A stretch of 64,000 bases of DNA, taken from positions 124,001-188,000 of the forward strand of contig JAAHFN010000002.1 of the NCBI GenBank assembly GCA_010672965.1, written 5' to 3'. This document shows positions 26,622 through 37,226 of the stretch, piece after piece. This stretch comes from Oscillatoria sp. SIO1A7. GTDB lineage: Bacteria > Cyanobacteriota > Cyanobacteriia > Cyanobacteriales > Laspinemataceae. A program made the position numbers and the translations under genes. The notes under the pieces were generated by a model. The model saw only the letters and a list, made by a program, of their open reading frames with translations. It made no database searches and was not told the origin of the DNA. Position 1 is the first letter of the stretch; the number at the start of each line of letters is the position of its first letter.

Positions 26622-29600
26622 TTAGGATTCTGCGTTTGGAGTTGTAACTGGAATTGAAATCAAAAATTCTGTTCCTCGACCCAGCTCGGAAATGCATTCG
26701 ATGTTACCAAGGTGCTTTGCCACGACTATCTGGTGACTGATAGAAAGACCCATTCCCGTTCCTTTGCCCACGGCTTTGGTTGTAAAAAAGGGTTCAAAAA
26801 TATGCGATCGCACCTCGGCAGAAATTCCCCGTCCGTTGTCGGCAATCCGAATTACAACAAATTGGGAATCGGGCATTGGACAGTTTTGAGTTTTGAGTTT
26901 TGAGGTTTGAGTTTTGAGCTTTGAGGCTTCGGCAACACTCAAGTCAGAATCTTCGATTTGGAGTTTTGAGTTGGGAGTGACTTCTTCCTCATCCGCAATG
27001 CCCGATGCCCGATTCCCGATTCCCCATTCCCCATTCCCAACTTCAGTGCGAATAGTAATAGTATTAGGATTAGCCTTAAGATACTCGGCAGATTGATCCT
27101 GGTTATATTCCTCTAGGGCGTCTATGGCATTGCTCAGAATATTCATAAACACCTGATTTAACTGACCCACATAGCATTCTACCAGGGGTAGCTCGCCGTA
27201 TTCTTTGACAATTATAATAGCGGGACGCTCGGGGTTGGCTTTAAGCCTGTGCTGCAAAATCATCAGAGTGCTATCGATGCCTTCGTGAATGTCAAACTTA
27301 GTTTTCTCCAATCTATCGAGACGGGAGAAGTTGCGCAAAGACAAGACGATTTTGCGGATGCGATCGGCACCAACTTTCATAGAGGCAAGCACTTTGGGAA
27401 GGTCTTCTGCCAAAAAGTCGTAATCGACTTCTTCTAGCTTTTTGACAATAGTCGAGCTGGGGTTGTCTTGGGATTCCTGGTAAAGAGCTATGATGTCGAG
27501 CAAGTCCTCAGCATATTCGCTGGCGTGCATTAGATTGCCATAAATAAAATTTACTGGGTTATTGATTTCATGGGCAACACCAGCGACCAGTTGACCCAGA
27601 GCGGACATTTTCTCGCTTTGAACTAGCTGGGTTTGGGCGCTCTGTAGGTCGTCTAAGGCTTTTGCTAATTCCTCAGCTTTCTCGGTTGCCGTTGCCGCTG
27701 CGGCTAGGGATTTTTGGTAAAGTTCGGCTTGGTGAATAGCGATCGCAGCTTGAGAAGCTAGGTGCTGGAGCAAGTCGATTTCCCCCTGTTGCCAGACTCG
27801 CGGGGCAGAACATTCATTAGCAATCAGCAGCCCCCACAGCTCCAATCCGTTGCAAATTGGCACTATTAAATTGGCTTTTATCTGAAGGCTTGTTAAAAAT
27901 TCTCGATGACAGGAACTCAACTGCTCCTCTGCGATGTTATTTATCGCCCGTACTCCTCCGCTCAAATAAAAGCTGCGATTCTCTTCGGGAAAGCATTCTC
28001 CTGGTCCCGTGCTTCCCAGACTGGAAGGCCAATTAATAGAACGATCTTCTACAGTTACCTTGCTGATGCCATTGCTGAGGAACTGGTAAATTGCTACCCG
28101 ATCGGTTTGCAGCAATTTGCGAACTTCCCGAGCGATCGCCTGTAAAATTGCGTTTAAATCCAAGGTGCTGCGGATTTGGTCGAGTACCTTTCCCATTACT
28201 CGCTTTGATTCCAGAGACTTTTGTAGCTGTGCGGTGCGTTCTTCGACTTGACGTTCCAAATTAGCATTCAGTCCTTGGATTTCTTTATATATAATATATT
28301 GCTCTATCGCCATAGCGAAATGTTCGCCGATGGCGCGAGCCATATCGATATCTGCTTCTTTCCACTCCCGAGCTTGACCTTTTTTCAACTCTCGCCATGC
28401 TTCAAAAGACTGCCGAGGTAGCAACTGCTTCTTATTGACAGTGAAGCGTCCAGCCCATAATCTTTCTGTATCGATTTCCTCGCGAAAAATTGTCAGATAA
28501 CCTAAAAAATTTTGGCGATATTCCAGTGGCAGCACCAATAGTCCCCGAATCCGGGTCGCTTGAAAGCCAAGACTTAGCACTCTGAAGCTAGATTCTTTTT
28601 GTAAATCGGTAACCGCCCAGCCAGAAAGGGAAAAATTAGGATCGGAGCCGGCTGCATTATGGCCAGTTTCTCTATTCTCAATTTTCAATTTTTCATTTTC
28701 CAGCCATTGCTGCCACAAAGGATGCTTTTCAATAGGTTGAGAGGGGCTAGTTCCGAGAGTATCTCCCGGGTCGGTGCCGATTTGCGTCTGGCTAACAATA
28801 TGCGATCGCGGTTGCTCGCCACAGACAAACAGCTCAGTCGCCGAGTCAGTCGCCGAGGCCGAAGCCGTTTTACTAGGAGCAATATACAGTCTGCCTCCAA
28901 TTCCCGATAAAGCAGCTACCGTTGCTTCCAGCGCAGCTTGCAGTTCGATGGTGGGCCTGGCATGGAGCAAAGCAGCTATTCGGTTTACTGTTGCTTCTCG
29001 TTTTCGCTGTTCTCGGGCTCTAGCCAAAAGGGTGGACTGGGCGATCGCGATCGATACCTGGTCTGCTACCAACTGTACTATTTCCAAATCTTCTTCATCG
29101 AAACTTCGGGGCTGCGAGTGATGAGATACTAACAGGCCCCAGAGTTGGTTTTGATATAGAATTGGTACTACCAGGGAAGAATGTACCCCCATTGCTTTGA
29201 GGTAGGTAACGTGGCAGGGATCTACTGGTCTATAGCGGATATCTTGAGCCAAGGGATAGTTGTTTGGATCGGGCGAATCTAAGTGCGAGAGACCAATTTG
29301 CTCCAAGCCGACATCCACAATCGATCGCGTTCGTGCTTTGAGAAATAACTGGCGCGCCTCTATAGGAATATCATCCGCTGGAAAGTTCAATCCCTGTAGA
29401 GGAGGAATGCGACCCGGATCGAGGGACTCCACAATCACCTCCCCACTGCCATCGGCATGAAACCGATATACCATCACTCTATCGGTGCCTAGGAACGAGC
29501 GAACCTCTGCTACGGTTGCCGTTAAAATATCATTTAATTCCAGAGAATGGCGAATTCTGTCAATTGTTTGGTGCAGCAGCCATTCGCGATTTAGTTTTTG

Positions 29601-29636
29601 CTGTAATAAAATTTCTCGGTTATTTTTAAACTTCAT
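26622..29636 (-). CDS. GAF-GAF-GAF sensor histidine kinase, phytochrome-like first GAF
   Basis: 1004 aa from ATG 29636, which has GGAGG 8 nt upstream; the longer start at 29675 lacks this. GAF1 (about 20-200) has the bilin-lyase Cys-His pair in [15 protein letters not shown] (C141-H142) and FPADDIP, as in phytochromes. It may bind a linear tetrapyrrole and sense light. A divergent GAF (about 215-445), a coiled coil and a third GAF (about 480-635, [11 protein letters not shown]) follow. The kinase core has H689 in [28 protein letters not shown] and GKGTGMGLS. Residues about 866-923, inside the ATPase domain, are encoded by tandem-repeat DNA. No response regulator is adjacent. Confidence 0.9.
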   Translation of the reverse strand: MKFKNNREILLQQKLNREWLLHQTIDRIRHSLELNDILTATVAEVRSFLGTDRVMVYRFHADGSGEVIVESLDPGRIPPLQGLNFPADDIPIEARQLFLKARTRSIVDVGLEQIGLSHLDSPDPNNYPLAQDIRYRPVDPCHVTYLKAMGVHSSLVVPILYQNQLWGLLVSHHSQPRSFDEEDLEIVQLVADQVSIAIAQSTLLARAREQRKREATVNRIAALLHARPTIELQAALEATVAALSGIGGRLYIAPSKTASASATDSATELFVCGEQPRSHIVSQTQIGTDPGDTLGTSPSQPIEKHPLWQQWLENEKLKIENRETGHNAAGSDPNFSLSGWAVTDLQKESSFRVLSLGFQATRIRGLLVLPLEYRQNFLGYLTIFREEIDTERLWAGRFTVNKKQLLPRQSFEAWRELKKGQAREWKEADIDMARAIGEHFAMAIEQYIIYKEIQGLNANLERQVEERTAQLQKSLESKRVMGKVLDQIRSTLDLNAILQAIAREVRKLLQTDRVAIYQFLSNGISKVTVEDRSINWPSSLGSTGPGECFPEENRSFYLSGGVRAINNIAEEQLSSCHREFLTSLQIKANLIVPICNGLELWGLLIANECSAPRVWQQGEIDLLQHLASQAAIAIHQAELYQKSLAAAATATEKAEELAKALDDLQSAQTQLVQSEKMSALGQLVAGVAHEINNPVNFIYGNLMHASEYAEDLLDIIALYQESQDNPSSTIVKKLEEVDYDFLAEDLPKVLASMKVGADRIRKIVLSLRNFSRLDRLEKTKFDIHEGIDSTLMILQHRLKANPERPAIIIVKEYGELPLVECYVGQLNQVFMNILSNAIDALEEYNQDQSAEYLKANPNTITIRTEVGNGEWGIGNRASGIADEEEVTPNSKLQIEDSDLSVAEASKLKTQTSKLKTQNCPMPDSQFVVIRIADNGRGISAEVRSHIFEPFFTTKAVGKGTGMGLSISHQIVVAKHLGNIECISELGRGTEFLISIPVTTPNAES

Positions 29637-30927
29637 TATGCTTCCTCCGCTATCACCCCATCTGCCTTTTCCCAATGCTTAGGGATTTACCCAATTTTCC
29701 TTGTCACCCAAATCGTGCAATCGGCTCCTCAAATTTATATTAGCTTCAAGCGTTTTAAGAACCATGTCTTAGTTCCGTTAGCGGCAGCTAATCGATTCCC
29801 TATTTAGACCCGACCATAAATGTCTGTGCAAAAACACCCATTTTAAAAATATCCTTTACCTAACCTTACTTTAAGGTTCAACCTTTTTAAATATTTTTTT
29901 GACTCTAAGATTCAATCTATAAAATTTATTCAAATCTAATTATTGATTTTGGTCTGGCTTTTCTTGCAGCTTGCCTCGTAGGAGTATGACTGGTAAAAAT
30001 TAAATTGACCAGGTTTTTTTCTTTTTTCCAGGCGCTAGGCAAAAAATTAAGACTGCATCGAAAAAAAACATCTGGGTTATAATGCTTACTTTACTTTGTT
30101 TGCTTACCCGGGAGTTAATTGGATCTTACGCAGTAGGAATCTAGCTTCCGGGAAAGCGGATGAAAACCCTATATTTTATATACATATGGCGATCGCAAGG
30201 GAGCGATACCGCCTTATAGATTGCGTTCCACTTTTGTTATTATGGCTATAATCTACATTTTTTTTTAATTTCTATAGCATTTTTTACTACAATCAATTTT
30301 TAACCCAGCCAGCTTAGATATCCGCGCCAAGGCTGCAAGCTCGGGTTTCGAGCCTTAAAAACAAAGATTTTACGGATTTGGCCTGGAAGAGCCGATCCAA
30401 ACTCGACTACAGAAATAGGGAGCGATCGCGCTCGGGGTTAACTTAACCTAACTTAACGGCTATACTTAACAATCGCGATCTACGAAAATTGAGACTAAGT
30501 ACCCATACACCCAAAGCAGGTAACAATAGCTTATGCTAATTTGGAAATTATTGCTACCGACAAATTCCCTAGGAATATTTTTGTTCGGGAGCAGACCGAT
30601 CGCGATCGGAGCATCTTTGGGAAAGACAAACCAAATTTGTATTGCTACGAGCTGGTTTTAAGCAATCTGGTATCTTATAATATACTTTGCCCGACTCGCG
30701 AACCACTAAAGCCAAATTAAAAATTAATTTTTAAAGGGGCCTTTAAGATATATTGAATAGGGGGCAGGGTAGATAGAGACTTGGGGACTTGGGGACTTGG
30801 GGACTTGGGGACTCAAACTTAAAACTTAAAACTATTAGCCTGTCAAGGTAGTTTTGAATAATTTGGCAATCTTTTTTCCTATGCCCAATGCGCAATGCGC
30901 AATGCGCAATTATTTGTTGACAGAATA
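29637..30927. other. 1.3-kb AT-rich gene-free stretch
   Basis: No protein-like ORF or RNA is recognised. It is unusually AT-rich around 29820-29950 and 30180-30300 compared with the rest of the window. A GGGGACTT array sits at about 30775-30813. The part next to 29636 is probably the control region of the sensor kinase. Confidence 0.5.
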
Positions 30928-31377
30928 CTATTCTCTAGATCGAATTTGCTCCCGAATTTGCATGAGAATTTTGCCGAGATGATTGCACCCAGTTTTATCG
31001 GTCCCACAACCCCAATAGCGATCGATGGGCGAGTCTTCAACAATAGACTCATCGCCAGTCTCTACCAGTTTGGCCTGAATCTGCAAGTGAGTCAGAAATT
31101 TAGTCAAGACCGCTTCTCGCATAACTTTCATCTTGGCTTGCTCCCAATCAGAGCGAACCGTTCGGCTCGGATCGCGCCCGAGTGCGGCAGCTTCCTCCGG
31201 GGTCTTGGCAGCGCGGATGACTTCCACCAGGGCCTCATCCTTGGTGCCTGCAAATTTTTGTGCTTGGTAATAATGCTCTACAGTCGGCCAGTACCGACCT
31301 CCCAGGTTAATCCCGTGGGGAGAGAAATTAGAAAAATAACCGTAAGGGTTGCTAACCTTGTAAAAGTAAATCGTCAT
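30928..31377 (-). CDS. NADAR (YbiA-like) family protein
   Basis: 149 aa from ATG 31377; an upstream in-frame ATG at 31449 is less likely. Typical motifs are GYFSNFSPHGINL, WPTVEHYYQAQKF, DWEQAKMKVM and RYWGCGTDKTGCNHLGKIL. NADAR proteins are N-glycosidases or ADP-ribose-related enzymes; YbiA acts on damaged early riboflavin intermediates. Some NADAR genes sit in NAD-linked defence systems, but nothing around this one shows that. Confidence 0.88.
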   Translation of the reverse strand: MTIYFYKVSNPYGYFSNFSPHGINLGGRYWPTVEHYYQAQKFAGTKDEALVEVIRAAKTPEEAAALGRDPSRTVRSDWEQAKMKVMREAVLTKFLTHLQIQAKLVETGDESIVEDSPIDRYWGCGTDKTGCNHLGKILMQIREQIRSRE

Positions 31378-31494
31378 CCGCAAGTCATCCGCAACTAAAG
31401 TAGGAGAACAAAACTCGACTATATTAATTATTAATTCTGTTTCCCCCACACCTCACACCCTACCGCCACTCCTAAAAACCCTACACTTCAAGCA

Positions 31495-31689
31495 ATGCCC
31501 GCAGGTTTTTTTGAGAAAACAAATATAGGTTGGCAAATCAAGCAATTCCGACAACAGGTCGCGATCGTTGCTGGAGTTGCAATTGAGCAAAATCCCAAAT
31601 TGTCCGAGTGGTCCTGGCCAGATTGGTCGAATTGGCCTCTGGTAGCCCGGTTGGGGGAGGCAGTATTTTGGTTGGCGATCGCTTGGTAG
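31495..31689 (+). pseudogene. N-terminal fragment of a membrane protein, possibly DUF4129 type
   Basis: Encodes MPAGFFEKTNIGWQIKQFRQ followed by WSWPDWSNWPLVARLGEAVF and stops. The FEKT.IGW..KQ pattern is like the start of cyanobacterial DUF4129 membrane proteins, whose later transmembrane part is missing here. It is weakly supported: it could be a remnant or chance. Confidence 0.3.
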
Positions 31690-31751
31690 GGAATCTCTAT
31701 TTTAGTTATTTTGCTTTGAGTCTCGGTCGGTTTCATATCTGCTCCCATTCA

Positions 31752-32612
31752 TCAGACTGTTTTTTGGGCAACCTGAAAAACTGACAAATACGAGAGATTG
31801 ATGCTATTGCCCAATCTATTTTCCAGCACTTCGCGCAAACCGGCAAACAAAAAATCTCGCTGCTGCGGCTCTAGCATAATGTACTGAGACAAGGTACTTA
31901 AAAGCGCCAAATAATCTTCGATGCTATAGGTCGTCTCCAAGACTAACTGTTCTGACTGCAAGTTCTCGAACAGACCGGAGTCAATAACATCCCATCCGAA
32001 CTTGCTGATATTCTTTTCGTGACTGGCTATGTCTTCAACCCGTTTTAGAGAAGGAGCCCGCTGCCGATAGACCTCATCTAATAGCTGTTCGATTTCAGCG
32101 TTGGGTTTTGGCGGCGTATTCCACAGCAAAATCAGAAAGCCTCTCTCTTGCAGGGCATCGGCAGCTTTTTGATGGCGAATCTCGGCGGCAACCCAATGAA
32201 AAGCGGTCGCCGACAAAACCGCCTGGAATTTCTCGGCTTCTAGCTGCCACTCTTCAAAAGTGGTATTGATAATCTCTACATTCGGATATGGGGCGCAATT
32301 CTGTCGCGCTAAAAGGCAAGATTGCCAACTCGGTTCGAGACCGACCAACTGGAAGCCCCGCTGGGCAAAGGCTGTAGTTGCCGTCCCCGGACCGCACCCA
32401 ACCTCCAGCAGCTTCGCCCCTGGGGAAAGTTCCCGAGAAAGCTGGGCTAGCTCCACAACGCGATCGACGAGCTGTTTGGGATAGCGCGGTCTGACTCGGT
32501 TGTAGGCATCTGCCGCTTGGCCGTACCAGTTTTTCCGCTCTTCCCAAGTGTAGGTAGCGGCGATTTGACGATGTAAGTTTTTTTCGGCTTCGGAGTCTTT
32601 CATGTCTTTCAT
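31752..32612 (-). CDS. Class I SAM-dependent methyltransferase
   Basis: A 286-aa protein. AKLLEVGCGPGTATTAFAQR is motif I, GLEPSWQSCLLAR the acidic end of strand 2, and FQAVLSATAFHWV motif IV, as in small-molecule methyltransferases of the Methyltransf_11/25 group. The N-terminal WYGQAADAYNRVRPRYP is characteristic of this subgroup. The acceptor is unknown. A family A element lies 50 bp upstream (32662-32812), within its promoter region. Confidence 0.87.
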   Translation of the reverse strand: MKDMKDSEAEKNLHRQIAATYTWEERKNWYGQAADAYNRVRPRYPKQLVDRVVELAQLSRELSPGAKLLEVGCGPGTATTAFAQRGFQLVGLEPSWQSCLLARQNCAPYPNVEIINTTFEEWQLEAEKFQAVLSATAFHWVAAEIRHQKAADALQERGFLILLWNTPPKPNAEIEQLLDEVYRQRAPSLKRVEDIASHEKNISKFGWDVIDSGLFENLQSEQLVLETTYSIEDYLALLSTLSQYIMLEPQQRDFLFAGLREVLENRLGNSINLSYLSVFQVAQKTV

Positions 32613-32661
32613 TATTTTTTGGCAAGGATTGGCGATCGCTCTTTGCCCTATGCAGAATCCC

Positions 32662-32812
32662 TATAGCGTTTCTCAAATAAGTGTAATAAACGATCGGACC
32701 CTAGAAATGTAGGGGCGACAGCATCCCCAAGACCATCTCTGCTGTAAAACAGGGACGATCGTCTTGGGATGCTTCGCCCAGACACCTCACATCAAGCGCG
32801 AGAAAGGCTATA
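32662..32812. mobile_element. Family A element, complete (151 bp)
   Basis: Left end TATAGCGTTTCTCAAATAAG, right end GCGAGAAAGGCTATA, core GGGGCGACAGCATCCCC / GGGATGCTTCGCCC, sub-terminal GTGTAATAAACG and CCTCACATCAA. The right end has three substitutions relative to the 21202 copy. Confidence 0.85.
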
Positions 32813-32869
32813 TTCCTCCAAAACCTCCACCAAATCTTCAACCATCACGTCAAAGGTATCGGCCAAATT

Positions 32870-33226
32870 TTAAAGATAAGTAAAGTCTGCCATTGCCATT
32901 TCACGGTAACGGGCATAGGTTGTGACGGTGCTGTAGATGACGTCAGAACGCTCCGATACTTCCGGTGACGCTATCCAGGCTCCAGGGGGTAGCGACCCAG
33001 TGGAGAATAAATCTAGACGGCGATCGCGATCCCAAACAAATATCCCCCGACATTTGAAGTAACGAATCCGATGCCAGGGGATGTCTTCTTGCCATATCCA
33101 TTGCGCCAGGGCCTTTTCCTCGATGCCATTGGGGGAGGTCCGCTCTCGATAGCCTACGGTAAAGGCATTGCGATCGAGGCGATCGTCCCAGAGGATGCGA
33201 TTAATTACCTCTCGGCTGGTCGCCAT
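32870..33226 (-). CDS. DUF504 (MJ1316-type RNA end recognition) protein
   Basis: 118 aa from ATG 33226; an in-frame ATG lies 45 bp further out. It carries the DUF504 pattern: EVINRILWDDRL, AFTVGYRERTS, DIPWHRIRYFK and FVWDRDRRLDL. The MJ1316 domain is thought to recognise cyclic or phosphorylated RNA 3' ends and is often linked with RNA ligases or 2H phosphoesterases. None is adjacent here. The C-terminal 35 residues are extra to the core domain. Confidence 0.8.
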   Translation of the reverse strand: MATSREVINRILWDDRLDRNAFTVGYRERTSPNGIEEKALAQWIWQEDIPWHRIRYFKCRGIFVWDRDRRLDLFSTGSLPPGAWIASPEVSERSDVIYSTVTTYARYREMAMADFTYL

Positions 33227-33385
33227 TTTTATTTTTTCCGACCTTGGCCCCAACATGTTTCCCGCCCCCACTCGCTCCTGCTGGCAATACTTATGTAATG
33301 TAACACAAATACTACAAAAAAGCCAGATGAGGGATTATCCCCAACTAGAGCGTCGTTTCAGTATTGTCTGAAATCGTAAGTCATG

Positions 33386-33844
33386 TCAAAATTCCGTAAG
33401 CCGACAGATGCGCCAGTCTGGCAGAATATCGGCACCGAGATGGCGATAGAACTCTTGTGCTGGTTCGTTCCAATCCAGCACGCTCCATTCTACTCGCCCG
33501 CAACCGCGTTCTTTGGCCAGTTGAAAAACATAAGTTATCAAGGCTTTGCCGATGCCTCGACCCCGATAGTCTGACAAAACGAATAAATCCTCAAGATATA
33601 TTCCCGGCTTGGTCAGAAAGGTAGAATAATTGTAAAAAAATAGAGCATAGCCAACCTTTTGGCCGTCGCTTTCCGCCAAAATAGCTTCGGCGCAAGGTCT
33701 TTCGCCAAATAGATGTTCGGCAAGAACTTCGGCACTGCCCGTCACGGCATGGGATAGCTTTTCATATTCGGCCAAAGCTTTAATTAGCTCGAATAACACT
33801 GGCACGTCATCTCGGGTAGCAGGGCGGATGATAAATGGGGGCAT
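33386..33844 (-). CDS. GNAT N-acetyltransferase
   Basis: A 152-aa protein. The acetyl-CoA loop DYRGRGIGKALI, the preceding strand IYLEDLFVL and the C-terminal NEPAQEFYRHLGA are classic GNAT elements. The overall layout (IIRPATRDDVPVLFELIKAL, then AEYEKL) is that of the diamine/thialysine acetyltransferase group, so an amine or polyamine acceptor is plausible. The start at 33844 abuts a TTTTGAG heptad array. Confidence 0.88.
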   Translation of the reverse strand: MPPFIIRPATRDDVPVLFELIKALAEYEKLSHAVTGSAEVLAEHLFGERPCAEAILAESDGQKVGYALFFYNYSTFLTKPGIYLEDLFVLSDYRGRGIGKALITYVFQLAKERGCGRVEWSVLDWNEPAQEFYRHLGADILPDWRICRLTEF

Positions 33845-33845
33845 T

Positions 33846-33949
33846 TTGAGTTTTGAGTTTTGAGTTTTGAGTTCTTAGCTTGATAATTTTAACTTTTAAC
33901 TTTTAACTTTTAACTTTTAACTTTTAACTTTTAACTTTTAACTTTTGAG
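33846..33949. repeat. Heptad arrays TTTTGAG and TTTTAAC
   Basis: Two consecutive arrays: about four TTTTGAG units, then about eight TTTTAAC units. A further AAAACTT/AAAACTC array lies at about 34183-34237, just before priA. Confidence 0.9.
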
Positions 33950-34278
33950 GCGATCGCCCCTACATTAACCAAGCCAAGAACTCTCAAGCTAAGGATAGGA
34001 CTCACGCAAATTATCGGATCTAACTCTATATATTACACAACTTACGACGGTTTAGGAGGTTCTTGTTCGTAGGCGTTGGGCGTTGCCCTGCCCCGAGGAG
34101 GGCATATGCCATTCGCCCCGAGACGACTCCTAATAGCTGTCCGTTCCCTGAATCGGTGCTATACAGGTTCTGCGCGCAACCCTACTTAAAACTTAAAACT
34201 TAAAACTCAAAACTCAAAACTTAAAACTCAAAACTCATTAATGCGCTACAATCGGATCGGTCAGATCCGGGAACGGCG

Positions 34279-37053
34279 ATGCAGTACGAGTTTGAGACAT
34301 CCGATTTACCTCTATTTTCTCAGGGCACGGCAGTAGCGGAGCCTGGGAGGGACTACGATGCGGGTGGAAACGATCGGGGAGAGAGGCCCGAAGAGCCGAG
34401 GCAGTGGATTGAGGTATTGGTGGACTATCCGGGGACGGAGGAAAAACTATTTACCTATCGAGTGCCGCCGGAGCTGGAGGTGCAGCCGGGAGATATTTTA
34501 AGCGTGCCCTTTGGAGCGCAACAGTTGGGGGCGATCGCCGTGCGCTTTCAGGAACGACTGCCAGCAAGTCTGCCGGAAAACAGAGTCAGAAATATAGAAG
34601 ACCGGGTTATTGCCGGTTATTTTCCGCCGAACTATTGGCAACTCCTGGAACGGGTGGCGGAATATTACTACGCACCCCTACTCCAAGTAATTCGTACTGC
34701 TTTGCCCCCGGGACTATTGGCGCGATCGCAGCGTCGGATTCGCCTCAAGCCCGACGACATCCCCCCCGGCGCAGTGGAGTTGTTGCGCGGTCAGGCCGCT
34801 CGCCAGATTCTGACAATGCTCGAAAGTCAAAAAAATGGCGATTATAGTTGGAAATATCTGCGGGGCAAGGTCAGAAATGCTGCCTCGGGATTGCGGGAGC
34901 TAAGCAAGCGGGAATGGGTAGAAAGCTATCTAGAAGAACCAAAAACCCCAAATGCCCAGTTGAAGTCAGCAACAATTCTAGTCGGCTCGGCCAACGACCC
35001 GGATCTAACGCTTCGGCAGCGGGAAATCTTGCAAGTATTGCGGCGTCGCGGGGGAGAACTATGGACTAGCGAATTGCTGCAAATTTGCCATACTTCTTCA
35101 TCAACGCTCAAAACTCTGGAGAAAAAAGGCTATGTGGTCATGTCCCAGCAGGAAAAGTTGCGGACGCCAGCAGACCTGCGCGGTGGCGGAGCCAGCCAGC
35201 AAGGGGATGCGCCGAAAACTTTAACCCCCGCTCAGAGAGGAGCATTAGAAGTTATTAATAGTTTGGATGGCTATGCCCAAGTGCTGTTGCATGGGGTAAC
35301 CGGGTCGGGGAAAACTGAAGTTTATATGCAGGCGATCGCTCCTGTTATCGAGCAAAGGAAATCGGCGTTAGTGCTAGTTCCCGAAATCGGCCTGACACCC
35401 CAACTTACCGATCGCTTCCTAGCGCGCTTCGGGGATAAAATCGCTATCTATCACAGCAACCTTTCTCAAGGAGAGCGCTACGACAGTTGGCGCACGATGC
35501 TGGGCGGCACAGTTCAAATAGTTATTGGCACGCGATCGGCAATCTTTGCTCCCTTGCCCAACCTGGGTATTATCGTTCTAGACGAAGAATTCGACAGCAG
35601 CTACAAAGAAGAACAACGCTCTCCCACTTACCACGCTCGCACGGTGGCAAAATGGCGAGCCGAGTTAGCAAACTGCCCTCTGATACTGGGTTCGGCCACG
35701 CCTTCTTTGGAGACTTGGCTGGAGGTAAATGGCGAAGTAAATGGTGAAATAACTGGCGGACTGAGCGGCGGGCTGACTGGCGGACTGGCTGGCGGGCTAG
35801 CTGGCGGGCTGACTGGCGGGCTGACTGGCGGACTGACTGGCGATCGCTTCGACTCGGAATTACTTCTTTCTAGACAAGCAAAAACCGGACAACCAAAAAC
35901 TAGCAAAGCCAACAGTTATTATCTTTCCTTGCCCGAACGCATCCACGGCAGACAGATGCCCTCGGTGGAAGTGGTGGACATGCGCCAGGAATTGCGCCGG
36001 GGCAACCGCAGCATTTTCAGCCAATCTCTTCAGGAAGCTTTGCATCAGCTCCAAGAGCGGCGGCAACAGGGAATTTTATTTATCCATCGCCGAGGACATA
36101 GCACATTTGTTTCTTGTCGCAGTTGCGGTTATGTGATGGAATGTCCCCACTGCGATGTTTCTCTCTCCTACCATCACAACCACCAAGAAGCAACCGAGCG
36201 ATTGCTATGCCATTATTGCGGCTATACTCAGCTCCCCCCAGGGCAATGCCCTTCCTGTGGTTCTCGTTATTTCAAACATTTCGGCAGCGGCACTCAGAAA
36301 GTAGTGGAGCAACTAGCAAAACATTTTCCCCAATTGCGCCCGATTCGCTTTGATAGCGACACGACTCGGACGAAAGGCTCTCATCGACAATTGCTGACTC
36401 GCTTTGCCAACCAACAAGCGGATTTGTTAATCGGGACGCAGATGCTAACCAAAGGTTTGGACTTGCCCCAGGTAACTCTAGTTGGAGTTATTGCCGCCGA
36501 CGGCTTGTTAAATTTGGCTGAATATCGAGCGGCAGAGCGAGCTTTTCAAACCCTAAGCCAGGTTGTCGGCCGCGCCGGTCGGGGAGATGAGCCCGGTCGA
36601 GCGATCGTCCAAACTTATACTCCAGAGCATCCGGTGATTCGAGCGGTGCAGAGTCACGATTACGAGTCGTTTGTAGCGATGGAGCTGGCAGCGCGATCGG
36701 CATTAAATTATCCCCCTTACGGCCGCTTGGTTTTGTTGGGAATTAGCGGCAGAGATTATCAACTGGTGCGATCGAGCGCCGAAAGACTCGCTGGCGTCTT
36801 GCGTCCCCTCGGGCAAAATACTGGTTTTGGCTCTCCCGATTTTGGCTCTTCTGGTTTTAACCAAAATACCTACGAGCTGCTCGGTCCGGCACCTGCAGGA
36901 ATTATGCGAATTGCCAATCGCTATCGCTGGCAGATTTTGCTCAAGTTTCCTCCAGATGTTGCGATCGCTCTCCCTTCTTTGGAAGAATTGCGAGCCTACT
37001 GTCCCACAGAAATCAGCGTAACTATGAATGTCGATCCGCTGTCTTTGGCATAG
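34279..37053 (+). CDS. priA: Primosomal replication-restart helicase PriA
   Basis: A 924-aa protein that reloads the replisome at stalled forks. It has an N-terminal DNA-binding domain (about 40-150), a winged helix, and a helicase with Walker A GVTGSGKT (339-346), GTRSAIFAP, GSATPSLETW and QVVGRAGRG. Two zinc sites are formed by four C-x2-C pairs (CRSCGYVMECPHC, CHYCGYTQLPPGQCPSC). The DExH box reads LDEEFDSSYK, with Phe where PriA normally has His. Residues about 482-545 carry an insert rich in GGLTGGLAGG repeats just after motif III. Length without the insert is normal for cyanobacterial PriA. Confidence 0.95.
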   Translation: MQYEFETSDLPLFSQGTAVAEPGRDYDAGGNDRGERPEEPRQWIEVLVDYPGTEEKLFTYRVPPELEVQPGDILSVPFGAQQLGAIAVRFQERLPASLPENRVRNIEDRVIAGYFPPNYWQLLERVAEYYYAPLLQVIRTALPPGLLARSQRRIRLKPDDIPPGAVELLRGQAARQILTMLESQKNGDYSWKYLRGKVRNAASGLRELSKREWVESYLEEPKTPNAQLKSATILVGSANDPDLTLRQREILQVLRRRGGELWTSELLQICHTSSSTLKTLEKKGYVVMSQQEKLRTPADLRGGGASQQGDAPKTLTPAQRGALEVINSLDGYAQVLLHGVTGSGKTEVYMQAIAPVIEQRKSALVLVPEIGLTPQLTDRFLARFGDKIAIYHSNLSQGERYDSWRTMLGGTVQIVIGTRSAIFAPLPNLGIIVLDEEFDSSYKEEQRSPTYHARTVAKWRAELANCPLILGSATPSLETWLEVNGEVNGEITGGLSGGLTGGLAGGLAGGLTGGLTGGLTGDRFDSELLLSRQAKTGQPKTSKANSYYLSLPERIHGRQMPSVEVVDMRQELRRGNRSIFSQSLQEALHQLQERRQQGILFIHRRGHSTFVSCRSCGYVMECPHCDVSLSYHHNHQEATERLLCHYCGYTQLPPGQCPSCGSRYFKHFGSGTQKVVEQLAKHFPQLRPIRFDSDTTRTKGSHRQLLTRFANQQADLLIGTQMLTKGLDLPQVTLVGVIAADGLLNLAEYRAAERAFQTLSQVVGRAGRGDEPGRAIVQTYTPEHPVIRAVQSHDYESFVAMELAARSALNYPPYGRLVLLGISGRDYQLVRSSAERLAGVLRPLGQNTGFGSPDFGSSGFNQNTYELLGPAPAGIMRIANRYRWQILLKFPPDVAIALPSLEELRAYCPTEISVTMNVDPLSLA
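35728..35845 (+). repeat. 12-bp tandem repeat inside priA
   Basis: About nine units of the type GGCGGGCTGACT / GGCGGACTGGCT, encoding GGLT/GGLA tetrapeptides, preceded by three GAAGTAAATGGC-like units. The array is in frame and free of stops. Confidence 0.9.
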
Positions 37054-37226
37054 GAATTATTGGGAATGGGGAATTGGGAATGGGGTGTGGGGTGTGGGGT
37101 GTAGGGAAATCGCAAAGTTCTTCAAAAATACCTTGACAAACTAGCTATTAGGCCAAATAAATTGTATTCAATTTCTAATACTATTTTGATTATAAATGCT
37201 ACAGATAAGCTTTAGATAAATTGGTT

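Noticed and set aside
31488-31748. 86-aa minus-strand frame
   Set aside because: Antisense to the more protein-like plus-strand fragment at 31495-31689; no recognisable features.
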